Positions 40,071 through 52,406 of a stretch of 64,000 bases of DNA are shown one piece after another. How positions within the stretch are numbered: the first letter of the stretch is position 1; the number at the start of each line of letters is the position of its first letter. A program made the position numbers and the translations under genes. Origin of the DNA: Tetrahymena elliotti 4EA (lineage: Eukaryota; Ciliophora; Oligohymenophorea; Hymenostomatida; Tetrahymenidae); the NCBI GenBank assembly GCA_000231825.2, contig JH720303.1, positions 768,574-832,573 of the forward strand. Direction: 5' to 3'. Under the pieces are notes generated by a model that worked only from the letters and a program-made list of their open reading frames with translations, had not been told where the DNA came from and made no database searches.

Positions 40071-40721
40071 AATTTACAAATAAAATAATAAAATTAAAAA
40101 AAATTGAAGAATAATTTATTGATTTATTTTTACTTAATAATTAAATTTTTTGATTCAGTCAAAAAAAATTGATTTAGCTAGATTAAATTAAGAAAAATGG
40201 GAATATGAATTAAGCTCTCTAGAATAATAAAGGCTTGAATAATTAATTAGCTAAAAATGAATTTTATTAGCATTTCATAGCTTTATGGATCAATAAAGTA
40301 ATAATGAATCTAAAGGAAAAAGAAAATTATGGTGTTATTAGTAATGCATTATGTGAAAACTATTCTGTTAGATAATTTTTTTTATTAATGGATTAAAACC
40401 CAAAAGTTAAAATCTACATAAAAAAGAAAGTAAAGAATACAAGTAAAATTTTAAGAAGCGAAAAATTTATCAGATTAACTTGAAATGAAAACTAGAAAGA
40501 AATAGACTAATTTCAGCATATATTATTTATTATTGATTTTTTCAAAATACAAATAAATTCATAGCCAACCAACAAATATATAGATAGCAAATAAATTAAT
40601 AACAAACTCATTTTATCAAATCTTTTATCTTGCATAACAAGACACCACTAAGACATATCTTTCTTAAAAATATTTTCTCCATTCATTCTAATAATATTTT
40701 AAGAGATGAAAAGATGTAAAT
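40071..40721. other. Divergent intergenic region
   Basis: Lies between the minus-strand coiled-coil gene and the plus-strand DHHC gene. Plus-strand open stretches at 40255-40490 contain short plausible peptides but no motif, and I do not assign them. Confidence 0.45.
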
Positions 40722-43188
40722 ATGTTCATTTATAATTAACCTAACTTTTAATCATCCTTTTCACTTACTATCTTAAAAGTATCTTGGGCACCCTTTGTTT
40801 ACATAACCTTTGAAGCTGTTATACTCTACTTGACATCATAATTAGATTCTTCTCTATTTGATTATTCAAATTTTATTTCAAAACTATTTACTGTCATTAT
40901 TGTTATCACGAATATCGCGTTTTTTATTGTTCATTGCAAAGATGTAGGCGATTATATATAATTTATAAAATTAATTATTATGGATTCATTCTGAATTATG
41001 AAAGTATCATATCAAAACATTTAGATTAACTATATTTTTGCTTATAATAATAGCCTGGTTATTTACCGATCCCAGATATTGTCTACTAAATTCCAGATTA
41101 AGTAATTATTTATTTCACATTCATTTTTTTTTTCTTACTATTAATATATGTGTATATCGGACACATAAAATTCGAGTAAAACTTTTCATAGATATTTATT
41201 TGTCTTTATTAAAAATAGAGTTCAAGAAATGAAGATAAAAATAAATAGTAATTCGAATTTGTTTAGAATAAATAAAGAAGTAAAAATACAGACCCTAATT
41301 CAAAATAGCAGTCTTAAATAGACTCAGATCCTTCTAAAAATGTAAAATGATTTTAATTTGTTAATACTTAGATTTTCATGGCTTAATAATTGATAAATTA
41401 TGAAATTTAGAAACATACAGATCACAATACGATTAGTGGAAACAGCTAGGAGAATGAATAGTCAGATTAATAAAAATACTTGGTAATTTGAAAGCTGAAT
41501 CTTTATCACATATTTTAATTAATATTTTGACAATTTAGGGAAAAGAAGATATAAAAACGCCTTAAAAATCAAAATAAGAAATCGAAATGTAATGTGAGCC
41601 CAGCATGTAAACAGAAAACGAAAATAATGAAATATAAATAAAATCTCTACCTCCATCAAAATAAAATAGTGATGAAAAAAATGAAAAAAAATAATAAGAT
41701 TTATTTTATCCTTTGTCTGACAAGCAATAAGACGATGATGGAGATGAAGTTGTAAAAATAGAAACTGTTTAAGAAGATGGAGTTCATGCTAAACAAGGTA
41801 TGCTACTAGAAAATAAAACTTAATTTTAACCTAATTATACTATTAATAAAAATAGAAATGTATTCATTTGAAATAAGTATACAGTAAAGACAACAAACAA
41901 AAAATGAAACAACCTAAGAGGGCAGTACTAAATCAACCACAAAAACAAATGAACACATTACAACGACTAATTTTAATAATGTTTTAACCTAAAATAATGT
42001 GATTAACTCAATATTCACAAATGAAAATAATTGCGGCAATATTGTTACAAGCTTAAGTAATAAAGCATCGGATATTCAATAAAGCAGCAAACTAGATGAT
42101 TCTAAATTAAATTATTCAGTTATCGTAATATTCTTTTTCGACCATACATTTCTTTATCTATTTTCTAATTACATAAATAAATTTGTCAACCTATTTTTTT
42201 TTTTGATTAGGATTATCCTCAAACGGCAATAGATTTTAATGCTAAAATTCTAAATAATTAAGACAATAGAAACTCTTATGGTAACAGATTATATAGCTTT
42301 AACAAGAAAAACGAGTAATAAAGTAATAATTTTTCATTATTTTCACCTGTAAATGATAATACCAAACTACAAGTTCGTTTAAACGAAGATTTGAACTCCT
42401 ATATAAATAAATAAGCTCCTTAAAATAATCAAAATATTCATGAAATTAATATAATGAGTGAATTACATGACCATGCTGATGCTTAATTTGTTGAATTGAG
42501 ACATTGCTTAACATGCCATATTGAGTAAAAGATAAGATCAAAGCACTGTAGAATCTGTAATAGATGTGTAGCCACATATGACCATCACTGTCCCTGGATC
42601 GGAAATTGTGTTGGAGAGAAAAACAGATGCAATTTCTGGTGGTTTCTCAGTATATAATTTACAGAGATCACAATTGCATTAATATTCGTAAAATAAATTC
42701 TATTAATTGTACTAAAAATATTAAAATTTTTTTTATTTTTAGGTTATAAAATCTATCATTTAAAATTCATCAATAAATATTGTAATGTGGACTTTTGATA
42801 TCATTCTCCTTAGCTTCTTCTTATTGATGGTAGGAAGTCTGTTGGTATATCACACATATTTGGCAGTAGAAAACTTAACCACATGTATTAATAGCAAATA
42901 ATAAATAATACATTTTTAAATTTTCTTTATTTAAATTAAAAAGGGGAGAATGCTAGATGGGATAAAATATCTTATTTAAAAGAGTGGCCAGAGCAACTTG
43001 GAAGTCCTTTCAGTAAGGGAATATGGCAAAATATAAAATTATATTGCTAATGCCTAAAATCTTCTAAATATTTAACTTTATGGTATATCCCAAAACTAAA
43101 AAGCTAGTAAAATGAAGAATAAAAGAAACAAAAACCAGCTATTATTAACATTTAAGATATCTAATTTATTTAAGAATAAAATGCTTGA
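40722..43188 (+). CDS. DHHC palmitoyltransferase with long polar spacer
   Basis: ATG 40722 to TGA 43186-43188, split by at least six introns. The first exon gives two membrane segments ([16 protein letters not shown] and [15 protein letters not shown]) ending HCKD. An intron of about 109 bases (near 40944-41052) joins to [16 protein letters not shown], the DPG motif usual after TM2. Next are polar, Q/N/S/E-rich exons (about 41224-42480), then the Cys-rich domain [20 protein letters not shown]. The catalytic DHHC is at 42580-42591 in [16 protein letters not shown]. After an intron come two further membrane segments ([18 protein letters not shown]) and a cytosolic tail. All catalytic residues are present. 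The spacer between the DPG motif and the Cys-rich domain is much longer than in typical enzymes. The domain is distinct from the DHHC gene at 17762. Confidence 0.92.
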
Positions 43189-43413
43189 AAAATGTTCTGA
43201 ATTATAATAAGCAGTTTGCTTCTTTGAAATTTTTCCTTTTTACTTTCAAAGAGAAAAGAGCATTTGATTTAATAATAATAGTGGAATAAATGAAGAATAT
43301 TTAATATAAAAAATTAATCAATAAATTTATTAAAAAAAATAAAATATAAAAATTTTCCAAATTATAAATTAATATTTTACTCACTTACTTATAATCTATT
43401 GTTTATATGTAAT

Positions 43414-43640
43414 TCAATAAATCTTTTACTTAACTTTAGATTTAATCTTATAAATATCAAATATTGCTTATATATCTTTAGACCTCTATTCAAGCACACA
43501 AAAATTATCTTTAGTCAATTTAATATCTCTCCAGGCTACTAATTCAATGATAGCTTCTATATCTTCGAATGACATAAATTTTGTATATTTTTCAATTATA
43601 AATATGTCTAAATAATAAACAATCAACTATCACTCTATTT
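43414..43640 (-). CDS. Short unknown coding segment, possibly a broken gene
   Basis: Minus strand, ending at TGA 43416-43414. The coding-like stretch reads FMSFEDIEAIIELVAWRDIK and continues KDNFCVLEQRSKDIQAIFD. An internal ATG at 43575 would give about 53 residues; the frame stays open to about 43640, where it meets a TGA. A second frame just upstream (KFPIEQIKQSDS, then TGA) looks like the continuation displaced by one base, which suggests either an unrecognised intron or a frameshift. Family not recognised. Confidence 0.4.
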
Positions 43641-44106
43641 TATTTGTTCAATAGGAAATTTTACTATTTCTATATTTATCAAATATATTAATTATACTTA
43701 TCAATAGTTGTGTTTTAAGAAATTAACAAGAAAAATATTAAATATATTGTGATTTGGGTTAATTTATTTTTTGATTTTTATTTTTTGATATCAATTATTA
43801 TTTTGCTTCAAAAAAAAATAAAATAGTAAAATTTTGGATAACATTGAAATCAATAAAAAGTTAAGTAAGGTATTTAATTTTGTGTTTCAATTTCTTTATG
43901 TTTTTAAAAAAGTATTTATTTTTAAATTATTTTATAAATAAAAAAGTTAAATAAATAGTAAAAAATTAACTCACATATTTAATTTAATTTTATTTAGATT
44001 TCTGAAATTAATAATATAAACCACTTTTTTATCTGATATGCTATATTTGAGTAATTTTATAATATTAAGAGATTTTATATAAGGAGTATAGTATTTTTTT
44101 TCTTGA
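43641..44106. other. Intergenic AT-rich region
   Basis: Very AT-rich spacer containing the 3' flank of the coiled-coil gene to the right. The only coding-like content is the displaced frame mentioned for the short segment to the left. Confidence 0.5.
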
Positions 44107-47087
44107 TCATCTACTCTGATTTTTTAATTGGTTTGACTGAGATTCTAATAGGATTCTAGATAGGATTAACTAATACTGTAAATCTTAAACTTTATATCCT
44201 AAATTTGAATATACAGTAAGTTGGTATTTAACATTTTCTAACTCATTGAGAAGTTACTATTTTTCTTTTCTTAATTAATATATTTGGATTTCTAATGCTT
44301 TATTTTAATCTTCTTAGGAATACATATTTTCTATTCTCTCATTAATTTCAAGCATTTTTTATTTTATCAAATCATATTCTCTTTACTTTTAATCTATCAT
44401 ACAGTCTTTCTTTTATATTTCTTTTTCAAAAATTCCAAGTTGCTTCTGCATTATGTCATTTTAAGATTTTAAATTTGCCATCAAAGTTTCACTATGGATT
44501 TCTTAAAACTATACTTCACTGACTTTCTTATCACATGGAGAATCTGACCCATCTTCATAAGCATAGCTACTATATAAATTAGGAGAGTTTATCTTAAAAT
44601 CTATACTGTCTAAACCTTTACTAAATATTTATTTCTATCTGAGAAGTTCTATTTCTTTAATTCTTTTTTACAAGGAACCATTCAATCTATCAATTTCCTT
44701 TGTAAATAGAACAATCTAATCATTTCTATCATATTAATCACTTTACAATTCTTAAGACCTTAACTACAATTCCTAGATTTGTAAACTTAGAATTTCTATT
44801 TGGTTATTCTTCATTGAAAGAGAGTTGGTTAATCTCTCTATTTCCTTTTGATAAATTAATGAATCGCTCTTTAGTTATTATACCTATTCATTTTTAAAAA
44901 TGATTTGTTCTTTCATAGTTGAATTTTTCAATTTCAACTATTCATAATCTACACTCTTCTAGTCAAGTAATTTATTTTAACTAACTATCTCTTGTACCAA
45001 TCTTTCATTTCTTGAGATCTCTTAATCCTTAATATTTTTATAAATAATTTTAAATAAATTAAAAAAATAAATTTAAATACAATTTTTTCATTAAGTTTAT
45101 TCATCTCATCTATAATCTTATCTTTTTAAGACATTCTCTCATTAAGATGAATTATTTGATTCCTTAAATTCTTTTTTTCGCTTTTATCTACTTCCATTTC
45201 AAGTTAAAGATTCATGATTTTATTTTGTAGATCTTCAATTTCTTTTTTAAAAGTTAATTTATTATTTTTAAGAAAACTTTGAAATGTCTTTACATGATAT
45301 GCTTGCATTTTAAATTTCTTAAAGCTTTTTATTTTCTTCATTTGTCCTCCTGAGCTGCTCAGAAATAGATTTATTTTCTTCTTACAAGAGCTAGTTTTCA
45401 CTTTCTAAAGATTTTATTTACTCAACTTATTTTTCAAATTGATTCTGTAAATTATTTATTTTTTGTGTTAATTCATCTTTTTCCTGTTCTAACACTTTGT
45501 AAAATTCTACTTTTTCATTGAGTAGAGAAATCTCATTAGTTTATTCTAATGTTTATTTCTCAAGTTAACTCAGTTTCTAAATAATTTTTAATTATTTAAT
45601 AAGTAGTAAGAATTAATAATATAAAATCTTTTACTTAAGAAAGTTTAGTATTTTCAGACTATACTAAGGATGAGTCTTTGAGCTACTCTTCAGCTATAAA
45701 AATACTTTTTTTAAGTTAATCAATTTAATTTTATTATTAGTAAGTCCTACTTCTCAGTTCTTCGCTATCTTTAGCCTTCTATTCAATATTTTCATACTTG
45801 TATTTATATTCTTTGATCAAATTATTTTTTTCATCTAATTATTATTAAATTGTAAAAGAGGCTCCTTGAAGTCTTTCAAAATCTTGTTGCTTTTATTTTA
45901 GAGCTGAGCTATATCTCTCGTTTTCTTATTTAACTGATACAATTTCTTATTTTAGAGTCTCATACTGCACCCTAAGTTCTCCTCTTTACTTTTCTGCTTC
46001 TAGATATTTAAACCTCCATTTCTCCCTTTCTTCTTCTGCATTATTAAGTTAAATTTATTACTCATTTATTTCATCAACAAATTCATTTTCTTTCCTAAAT
46101 AAAAGATTAGTAAAAAAATAAGAAAGTAGTATCAAGCTTTATGTATATGGATTATTGACTAATGAATTTACTTTTTCCAGATGACCTTACTCTTCTTAAC
46201 CACTTCATCCTCAATCCTTTTTGTATCACTTAAATTCTAAGATAATGTGTTGATAACTTCATCTTTTGTCTATATAGTTGCATATAATTATTAAATTTCT
46301 TATTCATAATTTAAAACTTAGAGGCTTAGAGAAGCTATTTCATCTTCTTTCTGCTTGAATAGTTATTAAATTCTGTCATCTGAAAATAAAAAATCTTATT
46401 TTTAGTTGCTAGTTATTTCTATTTCATATTTTTATTTCCATAAATTAACCTCTTTTATTTTCTCTTCCAAAGCATCATTAACTCTATCATTATCAATCAA
46501 TAATTGATCAATCTGAGATTATGTTTATTTTAAGTTTTATAGCTCTGTTGTAATTGTAAATAAATGATGCTCCTATTTTTATTGAATATTAATTAAAATA
46601 TATTTTAGCTATTGGGTAGAGATGAAATGATTTATAAAATGTACAATAGTAAATAAAGTAATTGAAAAAGAATAATTACCATGTGTGAGCACTTGTTTTT
46701 ATATAAATCTAATTCACTTAGTAAGTTGCTAATTATTTTTTAGTTCTACTCATCATGACCTTACTAATTCATGACTATTGTCTCTCTTACAATTGGAATA
46801 GGATTGGAAATTGGCTTTAATATCTAAACACTTTTCGTAAGTGTGTTTTCATACTAATTTGTCAAAGGGCTTCCATTTATTATATTTGATTTTATTGACT
46901 TAGAAGTAGTTTAACCAAAAGAAATAGGATTTGCTCCTAAAATTTGAATCCCCCTTTTAGGTGTTAAGGAAGTTGGTGGAGTTTGACTCAATGCGATTCT
47001 TCTAGGAGACTAATATCTATGCTCTTCATCAACTTAAGTTTGCAAAAACTATGGTAGAAGATTTTTGTTTATTTAAGCGAATTGCAT
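44107..47087 (-). CDS. Large coiled-coil protein
   Basis: ATG at 47087 (MQFAQINKNLLPQFLQ), TGA at 44109-44107, with short introns near 46600-46680, 46095-46140, 45590-45640 and 45040-45085. The first 120 residues are polar with SP/TP sites (PRRIALSQTPPTSLTPKR), a possible target for proline-directed kinases. Everything after about residue 130 is Glu/Lys/Gln/Leu-rich helix with heptad spacing and no globular domain, ending in QLILSRILLESQSNQLKNQS. Such proteins are typical of cytoskeletal, basal-body or Golgi tethers, but nothing specific identifies this one. Orientation is opposite to its right-hand DNA neighbours across the gap only in spacing, not strand: the next two genes are also on the minus strand. 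Confidence 0.75.
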
Positions 47088-47907
47088 TTTTGTTGAGAAA
47101 AATTATTTTTATTTCTTCGTTTCTTGACTGAATATTGTTAAGTAGTGTTTTTGATTTTAACTTCTAAATTTCTACTTTTAATAAAGGAATAGTCATAAAA
47201 TTTTATCTGATAACTATTTATTTGTTGATTTCCTTAAATTTTAATTAACGTTTAATTATTTAGAAGTGTAAAATTTACATATTATAATGTTTTATTCTAC
47301 TTAATAATAAATTTGATTTAATTAATATTCATAAAAAGATATTTATATAAAAACAAACAACATTCTTGTATTGTTTTCTAAATATTTTTCTCAAAAGATA
47401 AAATTATTATTTTGTTATTTACTTTTTTAATTTTCTATTAAATTTTAAGGTATCAATTAAACAATAATATTCATGTTATTTTTGTTTTATATAATCAGTC
47501 ATAGTTATGTCTCATAAATTGCTGAGATTAAATATTTCATTTAATATTAAAAANNNNNNNNNNNNNNNNNNNNNNNNNNNNNNNNNNNNNNNNNNNNNNN
47601 NNNNNNNNNNNNNNNNNNNNNNNNNNNNNNNNNNNNNNNNNNNNNNNNNNNNNAAAAGATTTATTTTTGAATTGCTGTAAAGCAATTTTAATCAAATAAG
47701 TATTTTTAGAGATTTATGTATATTAAAATGCTAATTTTAAAATTAAAAAAAGTATCAAGAATAAATGAAAATGTTAATTGTTATTAAAATAAACTATTGT
47801 AATTTATTAATTTAAACATAAAATTATATTTTTATATGAATAAAAATGAATTTATCAATCTATTGTTTTATTTATTGATAATAAAAGATTTTTAATACAA
47901 AGGTTTT
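47088..47907. other. Intergenic region containing assembly gap
   Basis: AT-rich spacer upstream of the coiled-coil gene and downstream of the first membrane paralog. It includes the run of N described separately; true length is unknown. Confidence 0.6.
47554..47653. other. Assembly gap of 100 N
   Basis: Exactly 100 ambiguous bases, a customary placeholder for a gap of unknown size. Distance and even contiguity between the two sides rest on scaffolding. Confidence 0.99.
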
Positions 47908-48903
47908 TCACATATCAAAGAAGACACCAACTACTTCTTTTTGCTTTTCATCAAGGTCACCATGGAAATGTGTGTATACTTTAATAAATAGCCAAGCAAG
48001 AGATCTGGTGAAAAACATTTAGTTAACAGAAGAGCAAATACGAATCCATGGATCATCAATGTCTCCATGAAATTTAAATGAAATAAAAAGTTCAGTAAAA
48101 CCTTATATAATACTAATTATTAAGAACCAAGATTAGCTTTACCATGAAAATATGATAATAAAGAAGTAGAAATAAGTGCTTAATAGAATGTATAATTCAG
48201 GTATTGAGGCTATTTCCCATTTTAATATCAAAAAGCAAATACAAGCAAGTAAGCTTGTGAAGTAGAACCAGTGTCTTTATAATTAATAAGTATTTTTAGA
48301 TAAACTCTTCATTTTTGAGAATATTTGATATACTCCTACAACAAAGCCAAATATACTCAAAATATTAAATATTATATAGGTTGCTAAATCCCAAGGATAC
48401 TCATTTAATATTTTTCCATAATTACTAAAGTCTATTACTCCAAGTTCTAAGAAAAGAATTTAAGCAAAAACAGTTCCAGAGCATTAGTTTACAAAAAACA
48501 ATAGCTTCTTTTGAACAACCTTACTTTTTTTTTTCTTTAATCTATATTCTCGAATCATGATGTTCATAAAAAAGCAAATAGTTACTAAATAAATAGTCAT
48601 AACGACCTTTTAGAGACTAGTTAGGGGGAAAATAGTTTGATTAAAGAAGAAGATAGCAGAATGCACCTAAACGGTAAATAAGAGAGCAAAAATAAATAAA
48701 CCTTCTAAATGATCACAGACATACCCATATGTGACTGAGACATAGATAACAAAAAATGACCATAAATAGGATTTGTAGTCAGTGTAGGAAAATGAAACTT
48801 TTATTTCAAGCATATGCAGAAGGAATGGAATCATAAATAACAACAAACAAATATTTGTTTTCATTCCATTCCATATATCTGTCCAATAATCTTGTTCAGC
48901 CAT
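47908..48903 (-). CDS. Multi-pass membrane protein, paralog A
   Basis: Single exon, ATG at 48903, TGA at 47910-47908, 331 residues. It has about seven hydrophobic segments, beginning ICLLLFMIPFLLHML. Landmarks shared with the gene at 50010-51014 are YKSYLW, VTYGYVCDHLEGLFIF, the basic loop NIMIREYRLKKKK, FFVNQCSGTVFAQILF, ILSIFGFVVGVYQI and, near the end, KFHGDIDDPWIRICSSVN. The C-terminal soluble tail is HFHGDLDEKQKEVVGVFF. No transporter or receptor signature known to me. The two genes are about 1.1 kb apart on the same strand, so they arose by tandem duplication. Function unknown. Confidence 0.88.
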
Positions 48904-50009
48904 ATTCGTTTGTGTGTGTGTATATATTAGTATTCAAAAACTAGAATCTTTTTTTATTTTGTTTATTTTACAAATGCCTACTTAGATTTTATTAAATTTA
49001 AATAATCTTAAATTTGAAAAGCAAATAATTAATTAATTAATAAATAAATTCATAGCAAATAATTTTAATAGAAATGTCTTCTGAAAAGATTTACTTAATT
49101 ATTATTAATCTCTATGCAATTAAAACTGTAATAATTATCTTTCAAGCATATTATGCTTAAAGATTAATTTAAGTCTATTTGTGGGTGGATGAATAAATCA
49201 TTCTTAGCAATCTAAGATAGAAAATAAAAAAGCATAAAAACATACCCCTTCCTTAAATTTGATTGATTATTAGATCTACATAATCATAGAGTAATTTATT
49301 TTTACGCCCAAAAAATTATGTATCAGGAGAATAAATTTTCTCAATTATACTCATGTTTTAGCTCTGCTAATAAGATTTATGACAAATAAATTTGCTCATT
49401 TTCCTTCAGGAACATTTAGTAATTGAGCTTTGATGTTGTTTTCTAGGTTTTAATTAAGAATATTGTAAAATAAAAATTATTTAAAGAGTCCATTAATTTG
49501 AATTTTTTTGTGATATAAATAAACATCAATGATTCATAATTTATTTCTAAAAATCCCTCCCTACATATATTTTTACTTCAGTAATTATTCTTAATTCGAG
49601 ATTCCCTCAAAAGCGTATTATGTATTAGTAGCTTAAAAGGCAAATAAAAATTTAATTTACACAGCAAAAAATAAAATAAAAAAGTATTTCAAAAGATACT
49701 TTTATCATACTTAATTTCTTAATCTTCCTTTCTTTACAAACATAGTAAAAGCAAAATTTAAGTTGCTTTGAAAGAAAAAACAAAATATAATTTTATATTT
49801 AATTTTTATCTCAAAAAAAAAAGATACTGAACTTATTTGATCAAGAAAATATATTATTCTACATGAATTTTGCAAACTTTGTAGAATACTTAATAAACAA
49901 ACAAACAAACTAAATAATGCAAACAGGCAAAAATACATTTTTACTAACAAATTTACAGGCAATAAATTTGAATTTAAAAAAGATAATATTGTGAGTTTGA
50001 GTTTTAAAC
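48904..50009. other. Intergenic region between the paralogous membrane genes
   Basis: Contains the promoter of paralog A and the 3' flank of paralog B. A short GT/AC repeat lies near 48908-48922 (tgtgtgtgtgtatata). No third copy of the gene or a fragment of it is visible. Confidence 0.55.
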
Positions 50010-51014
50010 TCATTTTTTTAATAAAGCTTGGATGGAATTTCTTTTTTTGTATGTATTTTGGTAGTAATCGTCAATTTTGTAGTATATCTAATAAATGAGA
50101 ATAAGAATATTGACTCCAGAGCATATGTGAATCCAAATATCATGGAATTTAGTTTGGAAAAAAACTTAAATGGCAATTTATCCTACTACAAGAAATATGC
50201 TAGTTATGAAGAACCACTTTTCGCATTACTTTTCTAAAGTGCACATCAATATATAGCAAAATGTTAGTATTAAAATATATTATTCATAAATCACATATTC
50301 CTACCATTTCAAACAAACGAAGCAAAAGAAAGCATTCAAACCAGTAAAATAGAACCAGTGTTGTTGTCTACTGTAGGTATTTTTTTTAAGCTTTTCTCTT
50401 TTAAATATCATAATGTAGATTCCAGCAAGTAGACCAAATATACTTAAACAACTAAAAGCTATATAAATAATAAACTGAACTGGGTTTAACTAAAGTAATA
50501 TTTTAAAATTTTGAATGTCAATAACTTTAAGTACTATAAATAATATTTGGGCAAATATTGTACCAGAACATTAATTAACAAAATAAACCAATTTAGTTTA
50601 GATGAGACCCTTTTTTTCTTTCTTTTCCTTCTTCATCCTATTGTATTCACGAATCATTAAATTGATAAAAAGACAAATAGATGATAAGTAGATTGTCATA
50701 ACTATCTTCTAATAATAAGTTAATTTGAAGACATTTTACAAGAAGAAGAAAATAGTAGAGTGTATCTATATTGTAAAAATTATCACGAATATAAATAAAT
50801 CGTGTATACGGTCACAAACATACCCATAAGTCACAACACCATATGCTAGAGCACCAAACCACAAATAGGTTTAGTAATCAGATACTTTGTACCCAATTTC
50901 AATTAATCCTAAGTGAAAGATAAATGGAATGCAGAACAATATGAGACTTAAATTACTAATAATAAATCTTTTTCTTTCTAATTATTCTTCTTCTTCTTTA
51001 GACTTATTAAACAT
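50010..51014 (-). CDS. Multi-pass membrane protein, paralog B
   Basis: Single exon, ATG at 51014, TGA at 50012-50010, 334 residues. It starts with an acidic/basic leader (MFNKSKEEEEEQLERKR) absent from paralog A, then the same arrangement: YQTYLWFGALAYGVVTYGYV, NLMIREYNRMKKEKKEKK, FVNQCSGTIFAQILF, CLSIFGLLAGIYIM, QQHWFYFTGLNAFFCFVCL and FHDIWIHICSGVN. Motif order and spacing match paralog A along the whole length, while identity is moderate, pointing to an old duplication. Basic, Lys-rich cytosolic loops suggest topology with that loop inside. Function unknown. Confidence 0.88.
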
Positions 51015-52406
51015 TTATATTGATAATTATTTTGATTTCTTTACTACCTTCTTTCTAATACTTATTCCTACTATTAAATTTATAAGTAAATAAATAGATA
51101 GAAAGGGAATTTGAATTTATTTAATATGTATTGAAATAAACTATAAAGATTTATTTCAAGCACATAAATAAATTATTTAAAAAATAATGACTTTTTTTTG
51201 TTTCATCGTTTAAATTGTTTAAAGATACAATTTTTATTTGATGCATTCTAGTTTTTCTAATTAATACCTTAGTGGTTGAGGAAAAGATTTCATGAAAAAT
51301 AGAAAATAATATTTAAGTAACAAAAATTAAGCTGCTTACACATTATTAAGAAATCATTTACTTGAAAGGGTTTGATATTAGAAAAACTATATCATAAACT
51401 TCCATCATGAAACATATTTTTGAGCCATTTTTAAAAAATAACTTTATTGAATCAAAATTTTACAAATAATTTAGAAAATTAGCAAATTTGAAATAATTCA
51501 TTTTTCAAACTCTAAAATAATTATGGTCACTTTTACCTTTTATTATATTTATTTACATAAGCCAACATACTTGAATTTTACAAATATAAATTACACACTT
51601 TTTTCCTTTAATCAACAAAATAAAAAACATTTTCAAATTTTTATAAAATTTTTTTCTTTTTCTAAAACATAAATATCTCAAAAATTAAAGAAAGATAATT
51701 CAGCAAATAAATAATAATTAAAAGAGCTTTTTAATAATTCATAATTGTAATTAATTAAATTTGTTTCCAGATTTACAATCATTTACAAATTTTTTGTAAT
51801 AAATTGATTGTTTGAATTTTTAACACCATAACAAAAATAGATTATGATTTTTATATATTTATTTTAGTAAAGAAATGATGTTATTACTCATTTTAATCAA
51901 ATGTTTAAGTAATTTATTGGTTTATATTTTAATTATTTAATAATTTCAACAGAATATCCTGAACTGCTATCATATGGAAGTATTCATCTTAAATATTTAA
52001 TTATTGTCTATAAATTGATAAATGGATACTTAAATTTTAATTTTATTTAGTGTAAATTTAAAATTTAAAAGTTAATTTAAAGTTTTCAAACTTCAAATGA
52101 TAAAAAAATATTTTCTAAATATATCTCTTGATAAATATAAATAAATTTTTTGTAAAATAGCTATTTAGAGACTTGAAAAAAGATTAACATTTTTGTAGTA
52201 ATTTTACAAATTATCAATAAAAATTGTTAAAGAATAAAATCATTTGAAATTTAATAATCGATTGATACACACATTGAATTAATTATCTGAAAGCAGTAAA
52301 TTTAAAAGAATTATAAGTTTTAATTTATGATTAAATTCAGTTATTAATTATTAATTAATATTATTATTTTGCTTGCTAATTATTATTTTTAGTATAAAGA
52401 TTTAAG
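51015..52406. other. Intergenic AT-rich region
   Basis: Extremely AT-rich, about 1.4 kb. It carries the promoter of paralog B and the 3' flank of the kinase gene. No gene or repeat recognised. Confidence 0.55.

Noticed and set aside
49711..50237. Open frames on both strands beside the 3' end of membrane paralog B
   Set aside because: The plus-strand one is antisense to the true coding sequence of paralog B, and the minus-strand one is spacer rich in Phe/Leu.
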